NCBI RefSeq assembly: GCF_001746415.1
Contig: NZ_MEHJ01000001.1
Span: 3,431,001-3,495,000 of the forward strand
From: Streptomyces agglomeratus
GTDB lineage: Bacteria; Actinomycetota; Actinomycetes; Streptomycetales; Streptomycetaceae
Direction: 5' to 3'
Length of the DNA: 64,000 nucleotides
Position 1 is the first letter of the stretch. Each line of letters opens with the position of its first letter. Under the pieces are notes generated by a model. That model ran no database searches. It worked only from the letters and a program-made list of their open reading frames with translations, and was not told the DNA's origin. Positions 16,264-23,987 of the stretch are shown in pieces. Position numbers and translations under genes: made by a program.

Positions 16264-16293
16264 ACGGGCTCCCGGCTTCGGCCGGGGGCCCGT
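16264..16293 (+). terminator. Terminator after the aminotransferase gene
   Basis: Thirteen-base arms (16264-16276 and 16281-16293) with a TTCG tetraloop, followed by TTTCT. The only non-Watson-Crick pair is a U-G wobble on the plus-strand RNA, matching the direction of the upstream gene. It separates aspC from the deaminase gene. Confidence 0.85.
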
Positions 16294-16366
16294 TTCTGCG
16301 TTCGGGGACTTACTCGTTCGGGCAAAGTCGCTTCCCGGCGGCTCGTGCGTGCGGCAGGATCTTGGG

Positions 16367-17386
16367 ATGTTGAGTGCGCGCGATGTCCGACTGCTGCCGA
16401 AGGCCCATCTGCATCTGCATTTCACCGGGTCGATGCGGCCCAGCACGCTCCTCGAGCTGGCCGACAAGTACGGCGTACACCTGCCGGAGGCGCTGACCAG
16501 CGGCGAACCGCCGAAGCTGCGGGCGACGGACGAGCGCGGGTGGTTCCGGTTCCAGCGGCTGTACGACGCCGCCCGGGCGTGTCTGCGGGAGCCCGAGGAC
16601 ATCCGGCGGCTGGTGCGCGAGGCGGCCGAGGAGGACGTGCGGGACGGTTCCGGGTGGCTGGAGATCCAGGTCGACCCGACCTCGTACGCGCCGATGCTCG
16701 GTGGCCTGATTCCGGCCCTGGAGATCATCCTCGACGCGGTGGACAGCGCGTCGCGGGAGACCGGGCTCGGGATGCGGGTGGTGGTCGCGGCGAACCGGAT
16801 GAAGCACCCGCTGGACGCGCGGACGCTGGCGCGCCTGGCGGTGCGGTACGCGGACCGCGGGGTCGTGGGCTTCGGGCTCTCCAACGACGAACGCAGGGGG
16901 ATGGCGCGGGACTTCGACCGTGCCTTCGCGATCGCGCGGGAGGGCGGGCTGCTCGCGGCGCCGCACGGCGGGGAGCTGACCGGGCCCGCGTCCGTCCGGG
17001 ACTGTCTGGACGATCTGCGCGCGTCGCGGATCGGGCACGGGGTGCGGGCGGCCGAGGACCCCCGGCTGCTGCGGAAGCTGGCCGAAAAGGGTGTGACGTG
17101 CGAGGTGTGTCCGGCCTCGAACGTGGCGCTGGGTGTGTACGAGAAGCCCGAGGACGTGCCGCTGCGGACGTTGTACGACGCGGGGGTACCGATGGCGCTG
17201 GGCGCGGACGACCCGCTGCTGTTCGGGTCGCGGCTGGCGGCGCAGTACGAGCTGGCGCGGCGGCACCACGGGTTCACGGACGCGGAGCTGGCCGAGCTGG
17301 CGCGGCAGTCGGTGCGGGGGTCGGCGGCGCCGGACGACGTACAGGCGAAGCTGCTGACGGGGATCGGCCACTGGCTGGAGGGCTGA
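16367..17386 (+). CDS. add: Adenosine deaminase family enzyme (339 aa)
   Basis: Zn-dependent deaminase of the adenosine/adenine deaminase family. Residues 12-19 (HLHLHFTG) carry the HxH metal pair. APHGGEL (about 203) supplies the third His and catalytic Glu. SRIGHGVRA (about 223) supplies the next His, and LGADDPLLFG (about 282) the metal Asp. The family more often has TDDP where this protein has ADDP. ATG 16367 gives MLSARDVRLLPKAHLHL, with the fold starting immediately. The substrate cannot be fixed from sequence: adenosine is most likely, adenine or another adenosyl nucleoside possible. Confidence 0.8.
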   Translation: MLSARDVRLLPKAHLHLHFTGSMRPSTLLELADKYGVHLPEALTSGEPPKLRATDERGWFRFQRLYDAARACLREPEDIRRLVREAAEEDVRDGSGWLEIQVDPTSYAPMLGGLIPALEIILDAVDSASRETGLGMRVVVAANRMKHPLDARTLARLAVRYADRGVVGFGLSNDERRGMARDFDRAFAIAREGGLLAAPHGGELTGPASVRDCLDDLRASRIGHGVRAAEDPRLLRKLAEKGVTCEVCPASNVALGVYEKPEDVPLRTLYDAGVPMALGADDPLLFGSRLAAQYELARRHHGFTDAELAELARQSVRGSAAPDDVQAKLLTGIGHWLEG

Positions 17387-17398
17387 GGCGCGCTCACT

Positions 17399-17467
17399 GG
17401 GTGCCGAGTCGTGGGTGCCGGACTCGTGGGTGCCGGACTCGTGGGTGCCGGAGTCGTGGGTGCCGGG
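17399..17467. repeat. 15-bp tandem repeat downstream of the deaminase gene
   Basis: Four to five imperfect copies of a GGGTGCCGGACTCGT unit (one copy is 14 bp) start 12 bases after the deaminase stop. There is no spacer variation of CRISPR type. The region is non-coding and lies between convergent genes. Confidence 0.85.
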
Positions 17468-17540
17468 ACCCGGCGGGCTTCGGGAGCGGTGCCGGGCGGG
17501 CCTCGCCGTCAGGGGCTGCGGGGTCGGTGCCGCGCCGGGG

Positions 17541-17672
17541 CGTCTCCTCGGGTGCCGAACGTGCGGCGGCGCTGCTTCGCGACGCCCAAGGTTGCGTTCG
17601 ACACCCTGCGGGGAGCGCCCCGGCACGTCCCCTCCCGGCAACGTGGAGTGCGAGGGCGGCGCGGCCCCCCGG
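17541..17672. repeat. Dispersed intergenic repeat, copy A (about 130 bp)
   Basis: Shares four ordered blocks with 28271-28400: a perfect 21-base block (17541-17561), TGCGTTCGACACCC (17593-17606), GAGCGCCCCGG (17613-17623) and CCCTCCCGGCA (17630-17640). Spacing between blocks agrees to within one base. Both copies lie between convergent genes. No open frame is conserved between the copies. Confidence 0.75.
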
Positions 17673-17718
17673 CGTCACCCATCCCGGCAGAGTGACGGGC
17701 GAAGCCAGTGGGGGCGGG

Positions 17719-18774
17719 TCAGAGGGTTACGCCCACCGTCACCGGTTCGTTCACCAGGGTTACGCCAAATGCCTCGCGGACGCCCGCGACCACTTCGCGC
17801 GCCAGTGCCAGCAGGTCCTCCGTGGTGGCCTCGCCCCGGTTGGTGAGGGCCAGCGTGTGCTTGGTGGAGATGCGGGCCGGACCCGTCCCGTACCCCTTGG
17901 TGAAGCCGGCCTTGTCGATCAGCCAGGCCGCCGAGGTCTTCGTCCTGCCGTCGCCGGCCGGGAACGCCGGAGGCGTCACCTCGGCTCCGAGGCGCTCCTG
18001 GGCGCGGGCGAGGAAGGCCGCGTACTCCTGGTCCGAGAGGATCGGGTTGGTGAAGAAGGAGCCCGCCGACCACGTGTCGTGGTCTTCCGGGTCCAGCACC
18101 ATGCCCTTGCCCGCGCGCAGTTTCAGGACCGTCTCGCGGGCGACGGCTGCCGGCACGCGGTCGCCGGCTTCGACGCCGAGGGTCCGGGCGGTCTCCGGGT
18201 ACTTGATCGGCGCCGACATGCCGTCCGCGTCCTCCAGGGCGAAGCGGACGCGCAGCACGACGAAGCGGTCGGGGTGCTGCTTGAAGCGGCTGTGGCGGTA
18301 CGAGAAGTCGCACGCGGCGGCGGGCAGGGTCACCGTCTCGTCGGCGCGGCGGTCGTAGGCCACGACCTCGGTGATGACGCTGGACACCTCCTGGCCGTAC
18401 GCCCCGACGTTCTGGATCGGGGTGGCGCCGGCCGAGCCGGGGATCCCCGCGAGGCACTCGATGCCCGCGAGGCCCGCTTCGACCGTGCGGGCGACGGCGT
18501 CGGTCCAGACCTCGCCGGCGGCCAGTTCCAGCGACGTACCGTCGAGCCGGAAGCCGGTGGTCGCGATGCGCAGGGCGGTGCCGTCGAAGCCCTTGTCGCC
18601 GATGACCAGGTTGCTGCCGCCTCCGATGACGAGCAACGGGGTGCCGGCCGCGTCGGCCTCGCGCACGGTGGCGATCACCTCGTCGTCGGTGGTGGCCGTG
18701 ACGAGGCGGGTCGCTGGGCCGCCGAGCCGGAAGGTGGTCAGGGGGGCGAGGGGGGCGTCGTGGAGTTCCTGCAC
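17719..18774 (-). CDS. murB: UDP-N-acetylenolpyruvoylglucosamine reductase (351 aa)
   Basis: FAD enzyme that reduces the enolpyruvyl group to make UDP-MurNAc, the second committed step of peptidoglycan synthesis. The FAD-binding motif is LLVIGGGSNLVIGDKG (about residues 46-61), followed by LAGIPGSAGATPIQNVGAYG (about 110-130). The type-I pattern with SYRHSRFK and the catalytic Ser in SAGSFFTNPIL is present. Begins MQELHDAPLAPLTTFRLGG. Encoded alone; the MFS terminator lies just upstream of it. Confidence 0.95.
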   Translation of the reverse strand: MQELHDAPLAPLTTFRLGGPATRLVTATTDDEVIATVREADAAGTPLLVIGGGSNLVIGDKGFDGTALRIATTGFRLDGTSLELAAGEVWTDAVARTVEAGLAGIECLAGIPGSAGATPIQNVGAYGQEVSSVITEVVAYDRRADETVTLPAAACDFSYRHSRFKQHPDRFVVLRVRFALEDADGMSAPIKYPETARTLGVEAGDRVPAAVARETVLKLRAGKGMVLDPEDHDTWSAGSFFTNPILSDQEYAAFLARAQERLGAEVTPPAFPAGDGRTKTSAAWLIDKAGFTKGYGTGPARISTKHTLALTNRGEATTEDLLALAREVVAGVREAFGVTLVNEPVTVGVTL

Positions 18775-18785
18775 GGGGACAAGCG

Positions 18786-18820
18786 TACGGGGCGCCTCCG
18801 ACAGCCAGAGGCGCCCCGTA
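18786..18820 (-). terminator. Terminator of the MFS exporter gene
   Basis: Perfect 13-base inverted repeat (18786-18798 and 18808-18820) with a nine-base loop. It sits in the 57 bases between the MFS stop and the murB start, so it should insulate murB from the regulated exporter gene. Confidence 0.8.
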
Positions 18821-18831
18821 CCGCCGGGAGG

Positions 18832-20271
18832 TCAGTGGTGGACGAGTTCCGTCCGTGCGGCACCGGATCCGGCTCCGGCCGCCGGGACCGGAACGGCCCG
18901 GGACGGGATCAGCAGCGCCACCGCGGCTGCCAGGGCCACGACGGCCGCGCCTGCCCACAGGGCCGGGACGGCGCCGTCGGTGAAGGCGTCGGCGGACTCG
19001 TAGCCGCCCCGCGCGGCGAACACCGCGCCCAGGACCGCGATGCCGAGGGCTCCGCCGACCTCGCGCAGCGCGTTGTTGGCGCCGGAGGCGATGCCCTGCT
19101 CGGCGGGGCGGACGCTTGACATGACCAGGCTGGCGGCGGGGGCGAAGTACAGCCCCATGCCGATGCCGCTGAGGACCAGGGCGGGGAGCTGGGCGGCGTA
19201 CGAGACGTCCGGGCCGAGGACCGCGGCGTACCACGCGAGGCCGATCGCCTGGAGGGCGAGACCGGCCGCGACCACGGGGCGGCCGCCGACGCGGTCGGAG
19301 AGGTATCCGGCGAGGGGCGCCACGATCAGCGGCATACCGGTCCACGGGAGCATCCGCAGGCCGGCTTCGGTGGGCGAGTGACCGAGGACGGTCTGGAGGA
19401 ACTGGCTGAGCAGGAAGATCGAGCCGAACATGCCCAGGAACATCAGCAGGCTCGCGATGTTGATGCCGAAGAAGGCACGGTTGCGGAAGAGCCGCATGGG
19501 AAGCATGGGGTTCTTGTTCCGGAAGCCGTGGTGGACGAACCCGCCGAGGAGCGCGCTGCCGAGGACCAGGCCGGTGAGGACCGGGGTGCTGGTCCAGCCG
19601 TCCGACTGCCCGTTGACCAGGGCGTACACGATCCCGAAGAGGCCGCCGCTGACGAGGAGTGTGCCGGGGACGTCGAGCCGGGCGCCGGGTGCGTACGACT
19701 CGTTCAGGCGCAGCCGGGCCAGGGGCAGCAGGACGAGGCCGATCGGTACGTTCAGCCAGAAGATCCACTGCCAGGACAGGTGCTCGGTGAGGCTGCCGCC
19801 GATCAGGGGGCCGCCGGCCACGGCGAGGCCGGTGACGGCGCCGAACATGCCCAGGGCCGCACCGCGGCGGGCCGGGGGCACAGCCGTGACGAGCAGGGTG
19901 AGGGTCAGCGGCATCATGACCGCCGCGCCCACGCCCTGGAGGGCGCGGGCGGCGACCAGCGCGTCGATCCCGGGGGCGAGCGCGGCCGCCGCCGAGGCAC
20001 CGGTGAAGATCGCCAGGCCGGCCATGAAGAGCCTGCGGCGGCCGAACCGGTCGCCGAGGGCGGCGCCCAGCATGAGGAGTACAGCGAAGGTGAGCGTGTA
20101 CGCGCTCACCGTCCACTCCAGGTCTTCGAGACCACCGCCGAGGTCCTCGCGGATGGACGGCAGTGCCGTGGTCACGACGAGGTTGTCGAGCGCCGCCATG
20201 AAGCCGGCGACGCTGGTGATGACCAGGGCCCACGTGGCTGTGGAGCGGTCGGAGCGGCTGGGTGTCGGCAT
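18832..20271 (-). CDS. MFS multidrug exporter, DHA2 (14-helix) type (479 aa)
   Basis: Proton-driven drug exporter. About 14 hydrophobic segments are visible. The family motif between helices 2 and 3 is GDRFGRRRLFM (about 74-84), and motif C-like GLAVAGGPLIGGSL (about 147-160) marks antiporters. The N-terminal AALDNLVVTTALPSI is typical of DHA2 proteins. ATG 20271 has AAGGGGGA ahead. The divergent-style operator TTAGT..ACTAA 14-31 bases upstream, also found before the neighbouring tetR, shows which repressor controls it. Substrate unknown. Confidence 0.88.
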   Translation of the reverse strand: MPTPSRSDRSTATWALVITSVAGFMAALDNLVVTTALPSIREDLGGGLEDLEWTVSAYTLTFAVLLMLGAALGDRFGRRRLFMAGLAIFTGASAAAALAPGIDALVAARALQGVGAAVMMPLTLTLLVTAVPPARRGAALGMFGAVTGLAVAGGPLIGGSLTEHLSWQWIFWLNVPIGLVLLPLARLRLNESYAPGARLDVPGTLLVSGGLFGIVYALVNGQSDGWTSTPVLTGLVLGSALLGGFVHHGFRNKNPMLPMRLFRNRAFFGINIASLLMFLGMFGSIFLLSQFLQTVLGHSPTEAGLRMLPWTGMPLIVAPLAGYLSDRVGGRPVVAAGLALQAIGLAWYAAVLGPDVSYAAQLPALVLSGIGMGLYFAPAASLVMSSVRPAEQGIASGANNALREVGGALGIAVLGAVFAARGGYESADAFTDGAVPALWAGAAVVALAAAVALLIPSRAVPVPAAGAGSGAARTELVHH

Positions 20272-20284
20272 GTTTCCCCCTTGG

Positions 20285-20302
20285 TTAGTTATTGATTACT
20301 AA
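20285..20302. promoter_or_regulatory. TetR operator in front of the MFS gene
   Basis: TTAGTTATTGATTACTAA is an inverted repeat with TTAGT/ACTAA half-sites. It matches the reverse complement of the element in front of tetR (20922-20939) at 15 of 18 positions. A weak promoter (TGTCCA, 18 bases, TAACTA on the minus strand) would overlap it, so bound repressor would block transcription of the exporter. Confidence 0.75.
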
Positions 20303-20342
20303 CTTTCATGGACAGCGGAAGGCGCGGCGTCCTCCCCCGCCC

Positions 20343-20912
20343 TCACTGCTCGCGCTTCGGCACCGGCACCTTGGTCATGTCGAAGCCGGACCACACCCGG
20401 TGGCCGGCGGGGAATCCGAGCGAGACCAGTACGTTGATCAGCATCCCGAAGGACATGAAGTGCGCCGTTTCCTTCTCGTCCGCCCCGAGCCGGAGGTGGC
20501 AGGAGTCCCAGAGCTCCTCCCAGCCGGCCCGGATCGGCTCGCCGAAGGCGTGCTCCCCGGCGGCCTCGGCCGCGGACACCGCGACGAACATCTGCATCTG
20601 GAGGAGCAGCCGGTCGGGGTCCTCGACGATGAGCCGCTTGTACGCCTCGGCCATCGCCATGTGGGCGTCCTCGCCCTCCAGACCGCGCGCCGCCTCCGCC
20701 ATCGCCAGACGGGTGTCCGTCAGACAGCGGGTGGCGGCGGCGAGGAAGAGCTCCTGCTTGTTCTTGAACAGGCGGAAGAGGTACGGCTGCGAGACACCCA
20801 CCCGCCGGGCGATCGCCTCGGTGGAGGTGCCGTTGTAGCCTCCCCGCGCGAACTCGGTGATCGCCGCGCGGATGACACTCTCGCGCCGCTCTTCTGCGCT
20901 CATCCTGACCAT
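20343..20912 (-). CDS. TetR-family repressor of the adjacent exporter (189 aa)
   Basis: The N-terminal helix-turn-helix reads IARRVGVSQPYLFRLFKNKQ (about residues 34-53), the rest a helical ligand-binding domain. Start at ATG 20912 (MVRMSAEERRES). A good promoter puts the predicted start of transcription on that ATG itself, suggesting a leaderless mRNA; a second ATG at 20903 is possible. The operator is inside its own promoter and again before the MFS gene, so it probably represses both. The inducing ligand cannot be told from sequence. Confidence 0.88.
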   Translation of the reverse strand: MVRMSAEERRESVIRAAITEFARGGYNGTSTEAIARRVGVSQPYLFRLFKNKQELFLAAATRCLTDTRLAMAEAARGLEGEDAHMAMAEAYKRLIVEDPDRLLLQMQMFVAVSAAEAAGEHAFGEPIRAGWEELWDSCHLRLGADEKETAHFMSFGMLINVLVSLGFPAGHRVWSGFDMTKVPVPKREQ

Positions 20913-20918
20913 GCGAGT

Positions 20919-20948
20919 AAGTTAGTGGTCAATCACTAATGACGTCAA
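20919..20948 (-). promoter_or_regulatory. tetR promoter with embedded operator, probably leaderless
   Basis: On the minus strand TTGACG (20948-20943), 18 bases, then TAACTT (20924-20919). The -10 box ends six bases before the ATG at 20912, so transcription should start at the start codon. The operator TTAGTGGTCAATCACTAA (20922-20939) fills the spacer and overlaps the -10 box, which is ideal for autorepression. Confidence 0.7.
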
Positions 20949-20953
20949 GCCGG

Positions 20954-20988
20954 GTAAGGGGCACATCGCAATTGCGTGTGCCCCTTAC
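20954..20988 (-). terminator. Terminator after the MaoC-type gene pair
   Basis: A near-perfect inverted repeat: GTAAGGGGCACA, a bulged T, CGCAA, then TTGCG and TGTGCCCCTTAC. Together the arms are about 17 bases with almost no loop. It lies 13 bases after the stop of the HadB-like gene and before the tetR promoter. Confidence 0.75.
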
Positions 20989-21000
20989 CGAGAGCGTGCT

Positions 21001-21429
21001 TCAGGCGAGCTGCACCACGGCGCGGGACATACCCAGCACCTTCTGGCCGTCGCTCGTGGCCGTCAGGTCCACCCGGACGCGGTTGCCGTCCAGCAGCGCG
21101 GCGACCTTGGCGCCGACCTCGATCAGCGCGCCCTTGTCGTCGTTCGGGACTATGACCGGCTTAGTGAACCGCACGCCGTACTCCACGACGGCGGCCGGGT
21201 CGCCGACCCAGTCGGTGACCACCCGGATCGCCTCGGCCATGGTGAACATGCCGTGCGCGATCACGTTCGGCAGCCCGACCTCGGTGGCGAACTTCTCGTT
21301 CCAGTGGATCGGGTTGAAGTCCCCGGAGGCGCCGGCGTACCGCACGAGCGTGTCGCGCGTCACGGGGAAGGACTGGGCCGGCAGCTCGGTGCCGACCTCG
21401 ACGTCCGCGTAAGAGATCTTCGCCGCCAT
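21001..21429 (-). CDS. MaoC/HadB-like (R)-hydratase (142 aa)
   Basis: Hot-dog fold enzyme that would hydrate or dehydrate 2-enoyl/3-hydroxyacyl thioesters. The catalytic MaoC motif is AGASGDFNPIHWNEKFA (about residues 31-47, with the Asp and His), followed by AHGMFTMA. The start ATG 21429 overlaps the upstream stop (TGATG) and has GGAGGAGG ahead. The pair with the next gene resembles HadA-HadB of mycobacterial FAS-II. Streptomyces makes no mycolic acids, so the substrate here is unknown. Confidence 0.85.
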   Translation of the reverse strand: MAAKISYADVEVGTELPAQSFPVTRDTLVRYAGASGDFNPIHWNEKFATEVGLPNVIAHGMFTMAEAIRVVTDWVGDPAAVVEYGVRFTKPVIVPNDDKGALIEVGAKVAALLDGNRVRVDLTATSDGQKVLGMSRAVVQLA

Positions 21430-21881
21430 CACGCCTCCTCCGCCGCGCGTGCGACGAGCTTCGTCCACGCCGTCACCACATGCTCGCCGGACTCGTCGTG
21501 GACGTCGCCGCGGATGTCCAGGATGTCGTTGCCGGCCATGGACCTGACCGCCTCTATGGTCGAGGTGACCGACAGCCGGTCCCCCGCCCGTACCGGGCGC
21601 TTGTACGCGAACTTCTGGTCGCCGTGCACGACCCGGCTGTAGTCCAGTCCGAGCTGCGGGTCCTGGACGACCTGCCCGGCCGCCTTGAACGTAATGGCGA
21701 AGACGAAGGTCGGGGGTGCGATCACATCGGAGTGACCGAGTGCCTTGGCGGCTTCCGGATCGGTGTACGCGGGATTGGTGTCGCCCACTGCCTCGGCGAA
21801 CTCCCGGATCTTCTCCCGGCCGACCTCGTACGGTGCGGTGGGCGGATAGGCCCGCCCCACGAAGGACTGGTCGAGCGCCAT
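21429..21881 (-). CDS. FAS1-like dehydratase / HadA-like protein (150 aa)
   Basis: Hot-dog fold partner of the HadB-like protein. MALDQSFVGRAYPPTAPYEV begins at ATG 21881; the frame is open further upstream but without a start site as good. It carries the N-terminal MaoC dehydratase pattern (AVGDTNPAYTDPEAAKALG, about residues 31-49) but with NPAY where active MaoC proteins have NPIH. This fits the non-catalytic, substrate-binding role of HadA in HadAB heterodimers. It is translationally coupled to the HadB-like gene and follows rpmG. Confidence 0.82.
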   Translation of the reverse strand: MALDQSFVGRAYPPTAPYEVGREKIREFAEAVGDTNPAYTDPEAAKALGHSDVIAPPTFVFAITFKAAGQVVQDPQLGLDYSRVVHGDQKFAYKRPVRAGDRLSVTSTIEAVRSMAGNDILDIRGDVHDESGEHVVTAWTKLVARAAEEA

Positions 21882-21928
21882 GGACTCGTACCTCCTGATG
21901 AGCGATGAACTGACTGAACCAAACGACA

Positions 21929-21959
21929 CGAGGCCGCCCCCGAAGTGGGGACGGCCTCG
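21929..21959 (-). terminator. Terminator after rpmG
   Basis: Arms 21929-21941 and 21947-21959 pair as CGAGGCCG/CGGCCTCG plus CCCC/GGGG, with one plus-strand C/A mismatch that becomes a U-G wobble in minus-strand RNA. GTTTGGTTC follows on the minus strand. It lies between rpmG and the HadA-like gene, so at least part of rpmG transcription should end here. Confidence 0.7.
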
Positions 21960-21974
21960 CATACGAGCCTGTGT

Positions 21975-22139
21975 TTAGCGGGTTTCGCGGTGCGCGGTGT
22001 GCGAGTTGCAGCGCGGGCAGTGCTTCTTCATCTCAAGACGGTCCGGGTTGTTACGCCGGTTCTTCTTGGTGATGTAGTTCCGCTCCTTGCACTCCACGCA
22101 GGCCAGCGTGATCTTCGGGCGGACGTCGGTGGCAGCCAC
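21975..22139 (-). CDS. rpmG: 50S ribosomal protein L33, Zn-ribbon form (54 aa)
   Basis: Small 50S protein beginning at GTG 22139 ([20 protein letters not shown]) behind AAGGAGC. It keeps both cysteine pairs, CVEC and CPRC, so it is the Zn-binding (C+) form. Many actinobacteria carry a second cysteine-free copy that replaces this one under Zn starvation. It lies between tRNA-Met/tRNA-Thr and the HadA/HadB-like pair, the same order as in mycobacteria. Confidence 0.95.
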
Positions 22140-22227
22140 GTGAGTGCTCCTTGGACGGACGGTTGACGGATGAACGCATAAAAGAGTAGCCGATCGAAGG
22201 ACCGACCCCACAATCGGCTACCGTGTG

Positions 22228-22300
22228 TAGCGGTGACCGGACTTGAACCGGTGACACAGCGATTATGAGCCGCTTGCTCTACCGACTGAGCTACACCGCT
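22228..22300 (-). tRNA. tRNA-Met (anticodon CAT)
   Basis: 73-base cloverleaf on the minus strand. Acceptor AGCGGTG pairs with CACCGCT, D-arm GCTCAGTCGGTAGAGC, anticodon loop CTCATAA, T-arm CCGGTTCAAGTCCGG, discriminator A, no encoded CCA. It lacks the initiator hallmark of three G-C pairs in the anticodon stem, so it is an elongator type. A CAT anticodon could in principle be tRNA-Ile2, but the locus matches metT of other actinobacteria. Confidence 0.9.
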
Positions 22301-22348
22301 TTGATGTCCGGATCACCCCGCCCGAAGGCGGGGATCCCCGATCACCAG

Positions 22349-22421
22349 AGCCCCAATACGGAATCGAACCGTAGACCTTCTCCTTACCATGGAGACGCTC
22401 TACCGACTGAGCTATTGGGGC
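22349..22421 (-). tRNA. tRNA-Thr (anticodon GGT)
   Basis: 73-base cloverleaf on the minus strand. Acceptor GCCCCAA pairs with TTGGGGC, D-arm GCTCAGTCGGTAGAGC, anticodon loop ATGGTAA with GGT, T-arm TACGGTTCGATTCCGTA, discriminator T, no encoded CCA. It is 48 bases upstream of tRNA-Met and probably co-transcribed with it and rpmG. Confidence 0.93.
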
Positions 22422-22661
22422 GAGCGATGAAGACATTACACGGTCGCCCGCCGATCGCCCAAATCCGTTTCCCGTACCCCTTCACGTGCCCGTCACAGCG
22501 GTCCCGTACGCCACTCGTGCGCCACTGGTGCGCCACTCGTGCCCTCACCGGTACGACTATTTCGCTCCTCCTCGAAGGCTGGTTTGCGGCGCCCTAGGCT
22601 CGACTCACGCTGCGTGATCTTGATCTTGCGCGCCCGAGCCCCACGCCCCACCAGGAGCCCG

Positions 22662-23921
22662 ATGTCCGACAGCCAGCCGCAGCCGCCCCGTTCGCCCGGC
22701 GGCCCCCCTGGGAACAGCGAGGGCTCGCCCAGCACCGAAAGCACCACGCTCCTGCTGTGCTCGGCCCGCCTCACCGACGGCCGCACGGTGGACGTACGGC
22801 TCAGTGGCGGCCGTATCGAGGCCGTCGGGACCGCGGGCAGCCTTCCCGCCGTGGGCGCGCGCGTGGACCTCGGCGGCCACCTCCTGCTCCCCGCGGCGGC
22901 CGAACCGCATGCCCACAGTGACACTGCTCTCACCGCCGACGCCGGCGGCCCCGTGTCGTACAGCGCCGAGGACGTCCAGCGCCGGACCACCGAGGCCGTG
23001 CTGTTGCAGCTGGGGCACGGCGCGACCGCGGTGCGTTCGCACGTACGGATCGGGGACGTGCAGGGGATCAGGTCCATGGAAGCGGTGCTCCAGGCCCGGC
23101 GCTCGCTGCGCGGTCTGGCCGATCTGACCGCCGTGGCCGTTCCCCGGCTGCTCACCGGGCTGGCGGGCGCCGACGGGCTCGCCATGCTGCGGGACGCCGT
23201 GAAGATGGGCGCCGGTGTGGTGGGCGGCTGCCCGGACCTCGACCCCGATCCGGCCGGGTACACGGAGGCCGTCCTGGAGATCGCCGCCGAGCACGGCTGC
23301 CCGGTGGACCTCCATACGGAGGGTGACGATCCGGCCCGGCTCGCGCGGCTCGCGGCCATGGCGGGCGGGCTGCGGCCCGGGGTCACCATCGGGCCGTGCG
23401 CCGGGCTCTCCCGGCTCCCCCTGGACGCCGCCACCCGCGCGGCGGGGCAGTTGGCGGCCGCGGGAGTGACCGTGGTGTGCCTGCCGCAGGGCGACTGCTC
23501 GGGGGTGGAGCGCCGGGGCGGCGGCCCGGCGCCCGTACGGCTGCTGCGTGCGGCCGGGGTGCGCGTCGCCGCGGGCAGCGGGGCGCTGCGGGACGTGGCC
23601 AATCCGGTGGGGCGCGGGGACCCGCTGGAGGCGGCCTACCTGCTGGCCTCGCAGGGCGGGATGCGTCCGGCGGACGCGTACGGCGCCGTGAGTTCCGCGG
23701 CGCGGGAGGCGATGGGGCTGCCCGAGGTACGAGTGGAGGCGGGCTTTCCGGCCGAGTTGGTCGCCGTACGCGGGGACCGGCTCGGGGGGGTGCTGTCCCT
23801 GGCGTACAGCCGCGTCGTCATCCACCGCGGGCGGGTCGTGGCCCGTACCAGCGCCGTCCGCGAGTACTGCGACTCGGCGGCGGCCGTCGCACTCGATCTG
23901 CCGCGGCAGGGGCGGGGCTGA
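22662..23921 (+). CDS. Amidohydrolase-fold protein related to cytosine deaminase, metal site partly missing (419 aa)
   Basis: ATG 22662 follows CCAGGAG. A disordered Pro/Ser/Gly leader (1-28) precedes the small beta domain (LTDGRTVDVRLSGGRIEAV) and the barrel. The first metal pair is present (AEPHAHSDTAL), and VDLHTEGDDP offers a further His. Where cytosine deaminases carry a metal His (SHTTAM-type) this protein reads IGPCAGLSRLPL, and where they carry the essential Asp (GHDD-type) it reads AAGSGALRDVANP. The fold is clear but catalysis is doubtful. It could be a divergent hydrolase or a pseudoenzyme. The next gene follows on the same strand after 66 bases. Confidence 0.7.
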   Translation: MSDSQPQPPRSPGGPPGNSEGSPSTESTTLLLCSARLTDGRTVDVRLSGGRIEAVGTAGSLPAVGARVDLGGHLLLPAAAEPHAHSDTALTADAGGPVSYSAEDVQRRTTEAVLLQLGHGATAVRSHVRIGDVQGIRSMEAVLQARRSLRGLADLTAVAVPRLLTGLAGADGLAMLRDAVKMGAGVVGGCPDLDPDPAGYTEAVLEIAAEHGCPVDLHTEGDDPARLARLAAMAGGLRPGVTIGPCAGLSRLPLDAATRAAGQLAAAGVTVVCLPQGDCSGVERRGGGPAPVRLLRAAGVRVAAGSGALRDVANPVGRGDPLEAAYLLASQGGMRPADAYGAVSSAAREAMGLPEVRVEAGFPAELVAVRGDRLGGVLSLAYSRVVIHRGRVVARTSAVREYCDSAAAVALDLPRQGRG

Positions 23922-23987
23922 TCCCCTGTCAGGCGTGTGCGGCCCGGCCTTGAGCACCATCCCGCCGAGGCGCGTACGGTCGGAGAC

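Noticed and set aside
15052..17397. Long minus-strand frame opposite the aminotransferase and deaminase genes
   Set aside because: Mirror frame of two clear enzymes on the plus strand; no ribosome site and no recognisable domain.
17399..17467. Possible CRISPR array
   Set aside because: Units are only 15 bp and directly adjacent, with no spacers and no cas genes nearby.
22228..22300. tRNA-Ile2 instead of tRNA-Met for the CAT anticodon
   Set aside because: Locus and arm sequences fit the elongator tRNA-Met found beside rpmG in actinobacteria. It cannot be excluded completely without modification-enzyme data.
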